A stretch of DNA of 64,000 nucleotides from Mesorhizobium wenxiniae (GTDB taxonomy: Bacteria > Pseudomonadota > Alphaproteobacteria > Rhizobiales > Rhizobiaceae): the NCBI RefSeq assembly GCF_002284535.1, contig NZ_NPKH01000024.1:237486-301485 (forward strand), written 5' to 3'. This document shows positions 28,144-36,736 of the stretch, one piece after another; position 1 is the stretch's first letter, and every line of letters begins with the position of its first letter. Position numbers and translations under genes: made by a program. Below the pieces are notes generated by a model that saw only the letters and a list, made by a program, of their open reading frames with translations, searched no databases and was not told the origin of the DNA.

Positions 28144-29432
28144 TGATGGGCTTCAACTCCGGCCTGGATATCGGCAAATCCTACTATGTCGCGACGGCCA
28201 ATCCGGCTCCGGATCATCCGGCGCTGCAGGGCGACGTCGACGCCGATCTCGTGGTGGTCGGCGGCGGCTGTACCGGCCTGTCCGCAGCCCTTCATGCCGC
28301 CGAACGCGGGCTGAAGGTGGTGCTCTTGGAAGGCGGCAAGATCGGCTGGGGGGCGTCGGGGCGCAATGGCGGCCAGGTCATTCCCGGCCTGCGCAAGGGC
28401 GCCAAGGGTCTGGCCAAGCTCTATGGGCCCGAACGGGCGCGGGCGCTTTTCGATCTCGCCCTCGAGGCGCGCGGGCTGGTGCTCGACCTGATCGAGCGCC
28501 ATGCCATCGATTGCGACCTCCGGCTCACCGGCCATCTGGCCGGTGCGGTCAACAGCTCCGATCTGCGCGGCCTTGAGGAAGAGGCCGAGTGCCTTGCCAC
28601 CGTGATGAACTTTCATGACGTCGAGATGCTGTCGGCAACGCAGGCGCGTGGAATGGTGAACACGCCCTATCACGGCGCGATGTACGAGAAGCTCGGTGGC
28701 CATATGCATCCGCTGAACTACACGCTGGGTCTTGCTCGCGCCGCGGCAGCGGCGGGCGTCACCATCCACGAGAATTCGGTGGCGCTGCGGCTGGAGCGAG
28801 AACCTGCCATCAGGGTTGCGACGGCCAAGGGTTCGGTCCGGGCCAGGCATGTCGTGCTGGCCGGCGACGCCCTGCTCCAAGGGCTCGAGCCGCGCGTCAA
28901 CAGCCGCATCATGCCGGTCGGCAACTACATCGTCGCCACCGAGCCGCTGGACGACCCGAGCGACGTCATCCCAAGCAATGTCGCCGTTTCCGACACCCGC
29001 TTCGTGGTCAACTACTACCGGCTGTCGGCGGACGGAAGCCTGCTGTTCGGCGGCGGCGAGCGCTACACGCCGTCGCCGCCCGCAGACATTGCCGGCTTCG
29101 TGCGGCCGCATATGGAAAAGACCTTTCCGCAATTGCGCGGCCGCCGCATTGATCATGCATGGGGTGGGCTGGTCTCGGTGACGACATCGCGCCTGCCGGA
29201 TGTCGGCCACTATGGCGAAGTCTATTTTGCGCATGGCTATTCCGGCAAGGGCGTGATCCTGTCGACCCTGTCGGGAAAGCTGCTCGCCGAGGCGATCACC
29301 GGCGATGCGTCGCGGCTCGATCTGTTCTCGACGCTGAGGCCAATGCCGTTTCCCGGCGGCACGGCGCTGCGCGGTCCGCTCTATGTGCTCGGCATGCTCT
29401 GGTATGCGATGCGCGACCGCATCAAGCATTGA
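28143..29432 (+). CDS. FAD-dependent amine oxidoreductase (PuuB-like, DAO family)
   Basis: A 429-residue flavoprotein of the D-amino-acid-oxidase family. The FAD-binding motif DLVVVGGGCTGLSAALHAAE lies near residues 37-55 and SGRNGGQVIPGLRKG near 80. The C-terminal AWGGLVSVTTSRLPDVG and FAHGYSGKGVILSTLSGKL match gamma-glutamylputrescine oxidase. PuuB oxidises the gamma-glutamylated amine to an aldehyde with release of ammonia and hydrogen peroxide. ATG 28143 overlaps the preceding stop; ATG 28146 is an alternative. The aldehyde dehydrogenase at 16639-18147 could take the next step. The usual PuuD gamma-glutamyl hydrolase is not seen in this window. Confidence 0.85.
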   Translation: MMGFNSGLDIGKSYYVATANPAPDHPALQGDVDADLVVVGGGCTGLSAALHAAERGLKVVLLEGGKIGWGASGRNGGQVIPGLRKGAKGLAKLYGPERARALFDLALEARGLVLDLIERHAIDCDLRLTGHLAGAVNSSDLRGLEEEAECLATVMNFHDVEMLSATQARGMVNTPYHGAMYEKLGGHMHPLNYTLGLARAAAAAGVTIHENSVALRLEREPAIRVATAKGSVRARHVVLAGDALLQGLEPRVNSRIMPVGNYIVATEPLDDPSDVIPSNVAVSDTRFVVNYYRLSADGSLLFGGGERYTPSPPADIAGFVRPHMEKTFPQLRGRRIDHAWGGLVSVTTSRLPDVGHYGEVYFAHGYSGKGVILSTLSGKLLAEAITGDASRLDLFSTLRPMPFPGGTALRGPLYVLGMLWYAMRDRIKH

Positions 29433-29484
29433 GGATCGGCAAGTGGGCCCGCACCAGGGAAACGCAAGAGAGAAAGCTGCATAG

Positions 29485-30690
29485 ATGGCCGAGGCTTATA
29501 TCTGCGACTATATCCGCACGCCGATCGGACGTTTCGGTGGGCAGTTGGCGTCGGTCCGCGCCGACGACCTTGGCGCGGTTCCCTTGAGGGCTTTGATCGA
29601 ACGCAATCCCGGCATTGACTGGGCTGATATCGACGACGTCATCTATGGCTGCGCCAATCAGGCCGGCGAAGATAATCGCAATGTGGCGCGCATGGCGCTG
29701 CTGCTCGCCGGACTGCCCAAGGAGGTTTCCGGCTCGACCGTCAATCGCCTCTGTGGTTCGGGCATGGATGCCGTCATCATCGCCGCGCGCGCCATCAAGG
29801 CCGGCGAGGCGGAGCTGATGATATCAGGCGGCGTCGAATCGATGAGCCGTGCTCCCTTCGTCATGCCCAAGGCGGAGACCGCCTTTTCGCGCAATGCCGA
29901 GATCCATGACACCACCATCGGCTGGCGCTTCGTCAACCCGCTGATGAAGGAGCAGTACGGCATCGATTCGATGCCGGAAACCGGCGAGAACGTCGCAGAA
30001 GAGTATGCCGTCTCCCGCGCGGACCAGGATGCCTTTGCCCTGCGCAGCCAGGACAAGGCGGTGACCGCGCAGGCCAATGGCCGGCTGGCGAAGGAAATCA
30101 CTCCCGTAACGATCCCGCAGCGCAAGGGCGACGCGGTCATCGTCTCGAAGGATGAGCATCCACGCGCGGGTACGACGATCGAGGTGCTGGCGAAATTGCC
30201 GACGCCGTTCCGGCACGGCGGCACGGTCACGGCCGGCAACGCGTCGGGCGTCAACGATGGTGCCGCGGCGCTGATCGTCGCCTCGGAAGCCGCGGTGAAA
30301 AAATACGGCCTGACGCCGATCGCCCGCATTCTTGGAGGCGCGGCCGCAGGCGTGGCGCCGCGCATCATGGGCATCGGCCCGGTGCCGGCGACGCAGAAGC
30401 TGTGCGCCCGGCTCGGCCTGAAGCCGACAGACTTCGACGTCATCGAGCTCAATGAAGCCTTTGCCTCCCAAGCCATCGCCGTGCTTCGCCAGCTCGGCAT
30501 CGCCGAGGACGCGGAGCACGTCAACCCGAATGGCGGCGCCATCGCGCTCGGCCATCCGCTCGGCATGTCGGGTGCCCGCATATCAGGCACGGCGGCGCTG
30601 GAACTTCGCGAGCGCGGCGGCCGCTACGCGCTCGCCACCATGTGCATCGGCGTCGGCCAAGGCATTGCGATAGCGCTCGAACGGGCTTGA
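29485..30690 (+). CDS. Acetyl-CoA acyltransferase (3-oxoadipyl-CoA thiolase type)
   Basis: A 401-residue thiolase. The nucleophilic Cys is in NRLCGSGMDAVI near residue 91, with NEAFASQAIAVL, NPNGGAIALGHPLGMSGARI (active His) and CIGVGQGIAIALE (second Cys). The length and MAEAYICDYIRTPIGRFGG start are those of PcaF/PaaJ-type 3-oxoadipyl-CoA thiolases, which cleave 3-oxoacyl-CoA to acetyl-CoA plus a shorter acyl-CoA. It follows the PuuB-like gene by 52 bases. With the hydratase/dehydrogenase at 8775-10844 it would complete a beta-oxidation spiral. There are no pca neighbours, so a role in protocatechuate breakdown is not supported. Confidence 0.87.
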   Translation: MAEAYICDYIRTPIGRFGGQLASVRADDLGAVPLRALIERNPGIDWADIDDVIYGCANQAGEDNRNVARMALLLAGLPKEVSGSTVNRLCGSGMDAVIIAARAIKAGEAELMISGGVESMSRAPFVMPKAETAFSRNAEIHDTTIGWRFVNPLMKEQYGIDSMPETGENVAEEYAVSRADQDAFALRSQDKAVTAQANGRLAKEITPVTIPQRKGDAVIVSKDEHPRAGTTIEVLAKLPTPFRHGGTVTAGNASGVNDGAAALIVASEAAVKKYGLTPIARILGGAAAGVAPRIMGIGPVPATQKLCARLGLKPTDFDVIELNEAFASQAIAVLRQLGIAEDAEHVNPNGGAIALGHPLGMSGARISGTAALELRERGGRYALATMCIGVGQGIAIALERA

Positions 30691-30751
30691 TCCAGCCCTT
30701 TCGGTCGCCTTGGCCGGGGAGCTCCGGAGCCGCCTATCTCGTTAACCCGAT

Positions 30752-31105
30752 ATGCAAAAGGCGCTCTGGTCAATGGGAGATCTTTGCGAAATGATGGATG
30801 CCGTTGCGCCTAAGCCGGAGAGCGTGGCCCTTGCAAGAAGGCTGCTTGAATTGAGCGATCCTCAGCCCATTACCAACGATACAATCCTCATAATTTTGCA
30901 TTACGTTCTCGTCGAAATTCGAGGGACTGACAAACCGGAAAAGGCACGGATGCTTGCGGACGCCTTTCACAACGCGCCGAGCATGATCGCAAATGGCTGT
31001 GAACCGCAAAAAACGTGGGAAAGCATCCTGTCAACAGCGCGAAGGCTTCAGATAGAGCCTTACGTCCTTTGGCTACACGTTCAGTCGCGTCAAATTTCAA
31101 ACTGA
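30752..31105 (+). CDS. Hypothetical protein, small
   Basis: A 117-residue protein I do not recognise. It has no signal peptide and no membrane helix. The composition is mixed, with a central ILIILHYVLVEIRG strand-helix segment and a C-terminal half that looks helical. The codon use is clearly less GC-rich than the neighbours, which suggests either recent arrival or a weakly expressed gene. Starts are poorly supported: ATG 30752 has no good ribosome site, while ATG 30773 (MGDLCEMMDAVAPKPES) is an alternative. It lies alone between the thiolase and the BMP importer. Confidence 0.45.
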   Translation: MQKALWSMGDLCEMMDAVAPKPESVALARRLLELSDPQPITNDTILIILHYVLVEIRGTDKPEKARMLADAFHNAPSMIANGCEPQKTWESILSTARRLQIEPYVLWLHVQSRQISN

Positions 31106-31222
31106 GATGCTACCCCAAATTTGACCATGTGGACAAAGGTCCGGCGTCGTTCCATAGTTCCCTGTCTTGTTATTTTTTCCGAACAGTCGGCTCGACATGG
31201 CTGTCGAACAGAGGGGCATGCA

Positions 31223-32254
31223 ATGGAAAATGGGAAGAGCAAAATCCAATTGAAACGCGAAGGACTTTCGCGACGCAGCGTCCTGGAGCTCGGCGCGTTT
31301 GGCCTGGCGGCAGTGATGCTGCCGGGCAGTGCCTTGGCGCAGGACAAGAAGCTGAAGGTGGCGGCGATCTTCGCCACGCCGACCGAGGAGCCATGGGTCC
31401 ACCAGATCCATGTCGCCCTGCAGAGGGCCGAGAAGGAACTCGGCATCGAATACAAATGGTCGGAGAAGGTGCAGACGGCCGACTTCAGCCGTGTCATGCG
31501 CGAATACGCGCAAGGCGGCTATGAGTTGGTTCTCGGCGACGCTTTTGCCGCCGAGCGCGAATCCCGCCGCACGGCCAAGCAATTTCCGAAGGTCGCCTTT
31601 CTGTTCGGCTCCGGCGCCGGGCCGGCTGAGCCGAATTTCGCAGTCTTCGACAACTGGATCCACGAGCCGGCCTATCTCTCCGGCCTGATCGCCGGAAAGA
31701 TGTCGAAATCAGGCACGATCGGCGCCGTCGCGGCGATGGGCATTCCGGAAGTGAACCGGCTGGTCAATGCCTTCTTTGCCGGCGCCCGGGAAGTCAATCC
31801 TAACATCAAGAGGAAGGTCGCTTTCATCGGCTCTTTCTTCGACCCGCCAAAGGCCAAGGAAGCGGCTATCGCCCAGATCGACGCCGGCGTCGACGTGATC
31901 TATGCCGAACGTTTCGGCGTCATCGAAGCGGCGGTCGAGAGGAAGATCCTCGCCATCTCCAATATGTCCGACCAGTCCAACCTCGGCCCGGATACAGTGA
32001 TCACCGGCCCGGTGTGGGACATGTACCCGACGGTCGAGCACGCGATCAAACTGGTTAAGGCCGGCGTCTTCACCGCGCAGGATTACGGCGATTTCTCGCG
32101 CATGGCCAAGGGCGGCTCCTTCCTGGCGCCCTATCACAAGTTCGACAAGACGCTGCCCGCCGACGTCAAGGAGCTGGTCGAGAAGAAGAAGGCCGAGATC
32201 CTCGACGGCAATTTCCGCGTCAACGTCGACGAGGACACGCCGGTTTCGGATTGA
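31223..32254 (+). CDS. BMP-family (nucleoside-type) ABC transporter binding protein
   Basis: A 343-residue extracytoplasmic lipoprotein-type or Tat-exported binding protein. Residues 15-40 are LSRRSVLELGAFGLAAVMLP, then GSALAQDK, a twin-arginine-like signal. The mature part has AAIFATPTEEPWVHQIHVAL, YELVLGDAFAAERESRRTAK and a C-terminal GPVWDMYPTVEHAIKLVKAG, all features of the BMP/PnrA/Med family that binds purine nucleosides. GAGGGG at 31211-31216 precedes ATG 31223. It is the first gene of an importer whose remaining parts lie behind a dispersed palindrome at 32263-32430. Confidence 0.88.
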   Translation: MENGKSKIQLKREGLSRRSVLELGAFGLAAVMLPGSALAQDKKLKVAAIFATPTEEPWVHQIHVALQRAEKELGIEYKWSEKVQTADFSRVMREYAQGGYELVLGDAFAAERESRRTAKQFPKVAFLFGSGAGPAEPNFAVFDNWIHEPAYLSGLIAGKMSKSGTIGAVAAMGIPEVNRLVNAFFAGAREVNPNIKRKVAFIGSFFDPPKAKEAAIAQIDAGVDVIYAERFGVIEAAVERKILAISNMSDQSNLGPDTVITGPVWDMYPTVEHAIKLVKAGVFTAQDYGDFSRMAKGGSFLAPYHKFDKTLPADVKELVEKKKAEILDGNFRVNVDEDTPVSD

Positions 32255-32262
32255 GCGGCGCA

Positions 32263-32430
32263 GCCCTCCCCCTTGAGGGGAGGGTGGCCCGAAGGGCCGG
32301 GTGGGGCCCGCTGTGACGCGCTCCATCCTTATCGGTGTTAAGGTCGAGACCTTATCGGTGTAAAGGTCGAGGCAGTTGAGGTGACCCCTCCCACCTCGCT
32401 TCGCTCGGTACCCCCCTCAAGGGGGAGGGC
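32263..32430. repeat. Dispersed palindrome with an internal tandem repeat, inside the BMP importer operon
   Basis: The outer arms are GCCCTCCCCCTTGAGGGG at 32263-32280 and its inverse CCCCTCAAGGGGGAGGGC at 32413-32430. Inside lie two tandem 23-bp copies at 32327-32349 and 32350-32372, each beginning CCTTATCGGTG, and the small palindrome AAGGTCGAGACCTT at 32340-32353. It differs in sequence from the palindrome at 18938-19097. It starts eight bases after the binding-protein stop and ends 30 bases before the ATPase start, so it forms almost the whole 206-base spacer. Confidence 0.8.
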
Positions 32431-32460
32431 TATCGGCGCCATCTCTCATCAGGAGTATCC

Positions 32461-33978
32461 GTGCCGACGCCTGCCCCACTCATCGAAATGCGCGGCATCT
32501 CCAAGAGCTTCGGCTCCGTCAAGGCAAACGAAGCCGTCGATCTCAGCGTCGCGCCGGGTGAGATTCTCGGGCTGCTGGGTGAAAACGGCGCCGGCAAGAC
32601 GACGCTGATGAACGTGCTGTTCGGCGCCTATGCGCCCGACGCCGGCGAGATCCTGGTTCAGGGCCGGCCGGTGACGATCAACAGCTCGGCCGACGCGCTT
32701 GCCGCCGGCATCGGCATGGTGCACCAGCACTTTCATCTCGCACCGCGGCTTTCGGTGCTGGAAAACCTGCTGATCGGCATCCCCGGAAAGTCGGGCCGGA
32801 TCGACCGCGCCGGCGGGCTGGCGCGGCTCAACGAGATCGGCCGGCAGCATGGACTCACGCTCGATCCGGACCTTCCCGTCTCGGTGCTGTCGATCGGCGA
32901 GCAGCAGCGGCTCGAAATCGTCAAGGCGTTGTTTCGCGGTGCAAGGCTGCTGATCCTAGACGAGCCGACGGCGGTGCTGGCGCCGACAGAGGTCGATGGG
33001 TTGTTTTCGGCGCTGCGCTCGATGGCGGCCCAGGGCCTCGGCATCATCTTCATCTCGCATAAGCTCAACGAGGTTAGGGCGCTCACCCATCGCTGCGTGG
33101 TGCTGCGGCATGGCCGCGTGACCGGGCGCGTCGATACCCCCGCAAGCACGACATCCTCGGAGATGGCGAGGCTGATGTGCGGCCACGAAATCGTTCCGCC
33201 GGCCAGGGGACCATCGACGCCAGGTGCCCCGGTGCTGACCCTCGACGGCATCTCGACGTCGCGGCATTCCGGCATGGCGCTCCGCGACGTGTCGCTCTTC
33301 GTGCGTGCCGGCGAGATCCTCGGCATTGCCGGTGTCGCGGGCAATGGCCAGCGGGCGCTTGCCGAGGTGATCTCAGGCGTTCGCGCGCCCGATGCCGGCC
33401 GGATGACGATAGCCGGCAAAATGGTCTCGCGGTTCTCGCCGCGCGAGGTGCAAGCGCTCGGTCTCGGGCGCATCCCGGAAGACCGGATGACGACCGGTCT
33501 GGTCACCAATTTGCCGCTGGCGGATTCGATGGTGCTGCCGCGCATCGGCACGGGGGCGTTCAGCCGCAACGGCCTGCTCAGGCCGGATGCGATCCGCGCC
33601 TTCGCCGAAGCTCAGATCAAGGCCTATGACATACGCTGCCCCGGACCGATGACGCGGGCCGGAGCGCTGTCCGGTGGCAATCTGCAAAAGGCGCTGCTGG
33701 CGCGCGAGCTCGCCTTCGACCCCAAGGTGCTGATCGTGTCGCAGCCGACGCGCGGTCTCGACATCGGTGCGGCGCGCTTCATCCACGAAAAGTTCCTCGA
33801 CATGCGTGGCGGGGGCTGCGGCATCATCGTCCTCGGCGAGGATCTCGAAGAGCTGCTCATGCTCTGCGACCGCATCGCGGTGATGTATGAGGGACGGATC
33901 GTCGGCACGCTCGACAGCGCCGACGCCACCATTGCGCGGCTCGGCCTGATGATGACCGGGGCGGAGGGGACAGCCTGA
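32461..33978 (+). CDS. ABC transporter ATPase of the BMP-linked nucleoside importer
   Basis: A 505-residue double-domain ATPase. Domain one has Walker A GENGAGKTTLMNVLFG, VHQHFHLAPRLSVLENL in the Q-loop region, signature VLSIGEQQRLEIVKAL and Walker B LLILDEPTAVLAP. Domain two has a degenerate Walker A (GVAGNGQRALAEVISG), signature LSGGNLQKALLAREL and VLIVSQPTRGLDIG with Ser in place of the usual Walker B acidic residue. It starts at GTG 32461 with AGGAG 6 bases upstream. It energises the two permeases that follow in overlap. Confidence 0.9.
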   Translation: MPTPAPLIEMRGISKSFGSVKANEAVDLSVAPGEILGLLGENGAGKTTLMNVLFGAYAPDAGEILVQGRPVTINSSADALAAGIGMVHQHFHLAPRLSVLENLLIGIPGKSGRIDRAGGLARLNEIGRQHGLTLDPDLPVSVLSIGEQQRLEIVKALFRGARLLILDEPTAVLAPTEVDGLFSALRSMAAQGLGIIFISHKLNEVRALTHRCVVLRHGRVTGRVDTPASTTSSEMARLMCGHEIVPPARGPSTPGAPVLTLDGISTSRHSGMALRDVSLFVRAGEILGIAGVAGNGQRALAEVISGVRAPDAGRMTIAGKMVSRFSPREVQALGLGRIPEDRMTTGLVTNLPLADSMVLPRIGTGAFSRNGLLRPDAIRAFAEAQIKAYDIRCPGPMTRAGALSGGNLQKALLARELAFDPKVLIVSQPTRGLDIGAARFIHEKFLDMRGGGCGIIVLGEDLEELLMLCDRIAVMYEGRIVGTLDSADATIARLGLMMTGAEGTA

Positions 33979-35033
33979 TGTTTCGCCTCGAAGCCCGCAC
34001 CAGCACGCCCGGCTGGTTCAATCTCGCTCTGCCACTGCTGGCGATCGGAGCAACGCTGGTGCTGTGCAGCGGCCTCATCGCGCTGGCCGGTGCCGGCGTC
34101 ATCGAAGCCTATGGTGTGATGTTCTCGGCGTCGCTGGGCGACAGCTACGCCATCACCGAAACGCTGGTGCGCGCGACCCCGATGATCTTTACCGGGCTGG
34201 CCGTCGCCGTCGCCTTCCGTGCCAAATTCTGGAACATCGGCGCCGAGGGGCAGTTGCTGGCCGGTGCGGTGGCGAGCTGCGCGGTCGGCGCCATCCCGAT
34301 GCCGGGGCCGCTCGCCATGCTTCTCATGGCGGCGGCAGGCGCTGCCGCCGGTGCCGCAGTCGCCTTGGTGCCGGCGACGCTGCGCGTCAAATTTAGTGTT
34401 GATGACGTGGTCAGCTCGCTGCTGCTCAACTCGGTCATCTTCTACGCCTTGATGGCGCTGATCGAGGGCCCGTGGAAAGACACATTCAGCGGCTACCCGA
34501 TCTCGCCGCCGATCGAGGATTCCGCGAATTTCCCGGTGCTGCTCGAAGGGACGCGGCTGCATCTCGGCGTTGTGGCAGCGTTCCTTGCTGCGCCGGTCAT
34601 CTGGTTCCTGATCGCGCGCACGACGCTCGGCTTCAGGATCAGGGTCATCGGCGAAAATCCAGAAGCTGCGCGCTATGGCGGCATCCATGTCGAGCGCGTG
34701 CTGATCTCGACGGCGCTGCTGTCCGGCGCGCTGGCCGGGCTTGCCGGCGTCGGCGAGGTCGGCGGCGTGCATTTCCAGGTGATGAGCGACATCTCGCCGG
34801 GCTATGGCTATTCCGGCATCGTAGTCGCCATGCTGGCGAGGCTCAACCCGCTCGGCGTGGTGCCGGCGGCGCTCTTCCTCGCCGCCGTCATGACCGGCGC
34901 TGAGGCGATGTCGCGAGCCACCGGCGTTCCGGCCTTTCTCAGCGATGTCATCCAGGGAACCGCGCTGCTCGCCATGTTGGTGGCGCTGCTGTTCACCGCC
35001 TACCGCATCCGCCGCGTGGGGACAGCAAAATGA
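33978..35033 (+). CDS. Nucleoside ABC transporter permease (first)
   Basis: A 351-residue membrane protein of the branched-chain/ribose permease superfamily. It contains FTGLAVAVAFRAKFWNIGAE (marker of the BMP-linked subgroup), then FRIRVIGENPEAARYGGI in the cytoplasmic loop, and DISPGYGYSGIVVAMLARLN near residue 275. The ATG overlaps the ATPase stop by one base; the 3' end overlaps the next gene by four bases. It pairs with the next permease in one importer. Confidence 0.9.
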   Translation: MFRLEARTSTPGWFNLALPLLAIGATLVLCSGLIALAGAGVIEAYGVMFSASLGDSYAITETLVRATPMIFTGLAVAVAFRAKFWNIGAEGQLLAGAVASCAVGAIPMPGPLAMLLMAAAGAAAGAAVALVPATLRVKFSVDDVVSSLLLNSVIFYALMALIEGPWKDTFSGYPISPPIEDSANFPVLLEGTRLHLGVVAAFLAAPVIWFLIARTTLGFRIRVIGENPEAARYGGIHVERVLISTALLSGALAGLAGVGEVGGVHFQVMSDISPGYGYSGIVVAMLARLNPLGVVPAALFLAAVMTGAEAMSRATGVPAFLSDVIQGTALLAMLVALLFTAYRIRRVGTAK

Positions 35034-35974
35034 GCGTCGTGCTCGAACAGATTTTTCAGGTCGGCTTCCTGGCCGCCATCATCCGGATTGCCACGCCGCT
35101 GGCTTTCGCAACATTGGGCGAGATGTTCTCCGAGCGCGCCGGCGTGCTCAATCTAGGGATCGAAGGCATCATGCTGTTGTCGGCGATGACCGGCTTCACC
35201 GCGACCAGCCTCAGCGGCAGCCTGTGGCTCGGCGTGCTTGCGGCAGTTGTCACCGGTGCGCTGATGAGTGCCGTGCATGCGCTGTTCACGGTGGCGCTCG
35301 GCCTCAGCCAGCATGTTTGCGGCATCGGCGTGACGCTGTTCTCGTCGGGCCTCGCCTATTTCCTTTACCGGCTGATCTTCGGCCAGCAATCGGTGCCGCC
35401 CAGCATCAAGAGTTTCGAGACGCTGCCGATCCCTGTTCTCTCCGACATCCCGGTGCTCGGACCGGCGGTGTTCAACCAGTTTTCGCTGGTCTACATGGCG
35501 ATGGCAGCCGTTCCCCTGGCCGCCTTCGTGCTCTACCGGACGCCGTGGGGCCTGTCCGTGCGCATGGTCGGTGAAAATCCGCGCGCCGCCGATTCGGCCG
35601 GCGTCGGCGTTATCGCCACGCGCTTCCAGGCGGTGATCCTCGGCGGCGCCCTGATGGGGCTGGCCGGGGCTTTCCTGTCGATGGTGCAGTTCAACGCTTT
35701 CACCTTCGGCCTTGTCTCCGGACGTGGCTGGGTGGCGATAGCGCTCGTCGTCTTCGGTCGCTGGGACCCCTGGCGTTCGGCAGGGGCCGCCCTGCTATTC
35801 GCCTTCGTCGATGCCTTGCAACTGCGCATGCAGGCGAGCGGGCTCGGCCACATCCCCTATGAGGCGTTCCTGATGCTGCCCTTCATCTTCACCATCGTCG
35901 CCATGGCGGTGATGTCGCGCAATGCCGTCGCGCCTTCGGCGCTGCTCAAGCCGTTCCGCAGGGAAGAACGCTGA
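35030..35974 (+). CDS. Nucleoside ABC transporter permease (second)
   Basis: A 314-residue permease of the same subgroup. It contains FATLGEMFSERAGVLNLGIE near residue 28, the counterpart of the first permease's NIGAE segment, then LSVRMVGENPRAADSAGVGV and FTFGLVSGRGWVAIALVVFG. The start overlaps the previous stop (ATGA). It is the last gene of the importer. Such systems take up purine nucleosides or related compounds; I cannot narrow the ligand further. Confidence 0.9.
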   Translation: MSVVLEQIFQVGFLAAIIRIATPLAFATLGEMFSERAGVLNLGIEGIMLLSAMTGFTATSLSGSLWLGVLAAVVTGALMSAVHALFTVALGLSQHVCGIGVTLFSSGLAYFLYRLIFGQQSVPPSIKSFETLPIPVLSDIPVLGPAVFNQFSLVYMAMAAVPLAAFVLYRTPWGLSVRMVGENPRAADSAGVGVIATRFQAVILGGALMGLAGAFLSMVQFNAFTFGLVSGRGWVAIALVVFGRWDPWRSAGAALLFAFVDALQLRMQASGLGHIPYEAFLMLPFIFTIVAMAVMSRNAVAPSALLKPFRREER

Positions 35975-35994
35975 CAGGCTGGGGCGGGAAATTC

Positions 35995-36315
35995 TCAGCC
36001 GCCGCTTAGCGCCCGCATCACATTCGGCAGCGCCGGCAGCGTCAACAAAACCGTGCCGGCAAGCCAGATGGACGAGACGACGATGCTCCTGGGGTACGCC
36101 GACCAGCGCTCATAGAGCGCGGCCGGGACGCCGGCGAGCATGATGGTCATCGTCGACAGGATCAGCGCACTTGCCATGTAAACGATCTGGCTTAAGGGAG
36201 GCGCCCAGCCCGGATACCAGACCGGATAGAACAGGAACACCAACAGCACCCACGGCGAAAAGATACCGTTGACGATGGCGACCGCCATGACCGGCACAAG
36301 AGCGTTTCTGTCCAT
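35995..36315 (-). CDS. Small inner-membrane protein, unknown
   Basis: A 106-residue protein with about three hydrophobic segments: LVPVMAVAIVNGIFSPWVLL (residues 6-25), the VYMASALILSTMTIMLAGVP stretch, and VSSIWLAGTVLLTLPAL. I do not recognise the family. The start is ATG 36315 (MDRNALVPVM), four bases after the stop of the upstream membrane-protein gene, so the two are an operon. A longer in-frame TTG start would overlap that gene. It lies downstream of a well-formed terminator for the symporter operon and so has its own promoter. Confidence 0.7.
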   Translation of the reverse strand: MDRNALVPVMAVAIVNGIFSPWVLLVFLFYPVWYPGWAPPLSQIVYMASALILSTMTIMLAGVPAALYERWSAYPRSIVVSSIWLAGTVLLTLPALPNVMRALSGG

Positions 36316-36319
36316 TGCC

Positions 36320-36628
36320 TCAACCCCCTTGTGAAGCCATCGGCGCAATGCCGAAATTGATCAGAAAAACGAGATAGCCGACGCGCAAGGCCATAAGCCA
36401 GAGCACGCTGAAGACGATCACCACCGGCTGGGTCAGGATCGACGGCGTGACGGTCCGCACGATCCGCAGGACCGGGTCCGTGACGGACTTGAAGAAGCGC
36501 CAGATGTAGTTGTCCCAGCTTTCGGGCACGAAGAGGCCGAGCAGGAGACGCCCCATCAGCGTGTACATCACCGCGGCGAGGATGAAATTCGGTATGTGGA
36601 AATACCAATAGGACCAGAAATCGTTCAT
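36320..36628 (-). CDS. YggT-like small membrane protein
   Basis: A 102-residue protein with about three helices. FILAAVMYTLMGRLLLGLFV at residues 15-34 and KSVTDPVLRIVRTVTP near 50 are the usual YggT pattern, with a hydrophobic helix followed by a short proline-containing amphipathic loop, then WLMALRVGYLVFLINFG. YggT proteins are small membrane proteins with roles suggested in osmotic response and division, but the function is not settled. It is co-transcribed with the gene at 35995. Confidence 0.72.
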   Translation of the reverse strand: MNDFWSYWYFHIPNFILAAVMYTLMGRLLLGLFVPESWDNYIWRFFKSVTDPVLRIVRTVTPSILTQPVVIVFSVLWLMALRVGYLVFLINFGIAPMASQGG

Positions 36629-36679
36629 GGGCGATTTTCCAAGCGGCGGCGGCGCCGCGTTATGCCAGCGACGTCCCCG

Positions 36680-36711
36680 AAATGAAAGCGGGGTCCGTCA
36701 CCGGACCCCGC
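36680..36711 (-). terminator. Intrinsic terminator after the symporter operon
   Basis: GCGGGGTCCG at 36688-36697 pairs perfectly with CGGACCCCGC at 36702-36711 around a four-base loop. Read on the minus strand the stem is followed by TTTCATTTC. It lies 26 bases after the symporter stop codon and is the clearest terminator in the window. Confidence 0.85.
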
Positions 36712-36736
36712 CTCTTGCGCCGATCACTATGCGCAA

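Noticed and set aside
29485..30690. The thiolase as part of a protocatechuate (pca) pathway
   Set aside because: Motifs fit PcaF-type enzymes, but no other pca gene is in the window and the neighbours are amine-catabolic.
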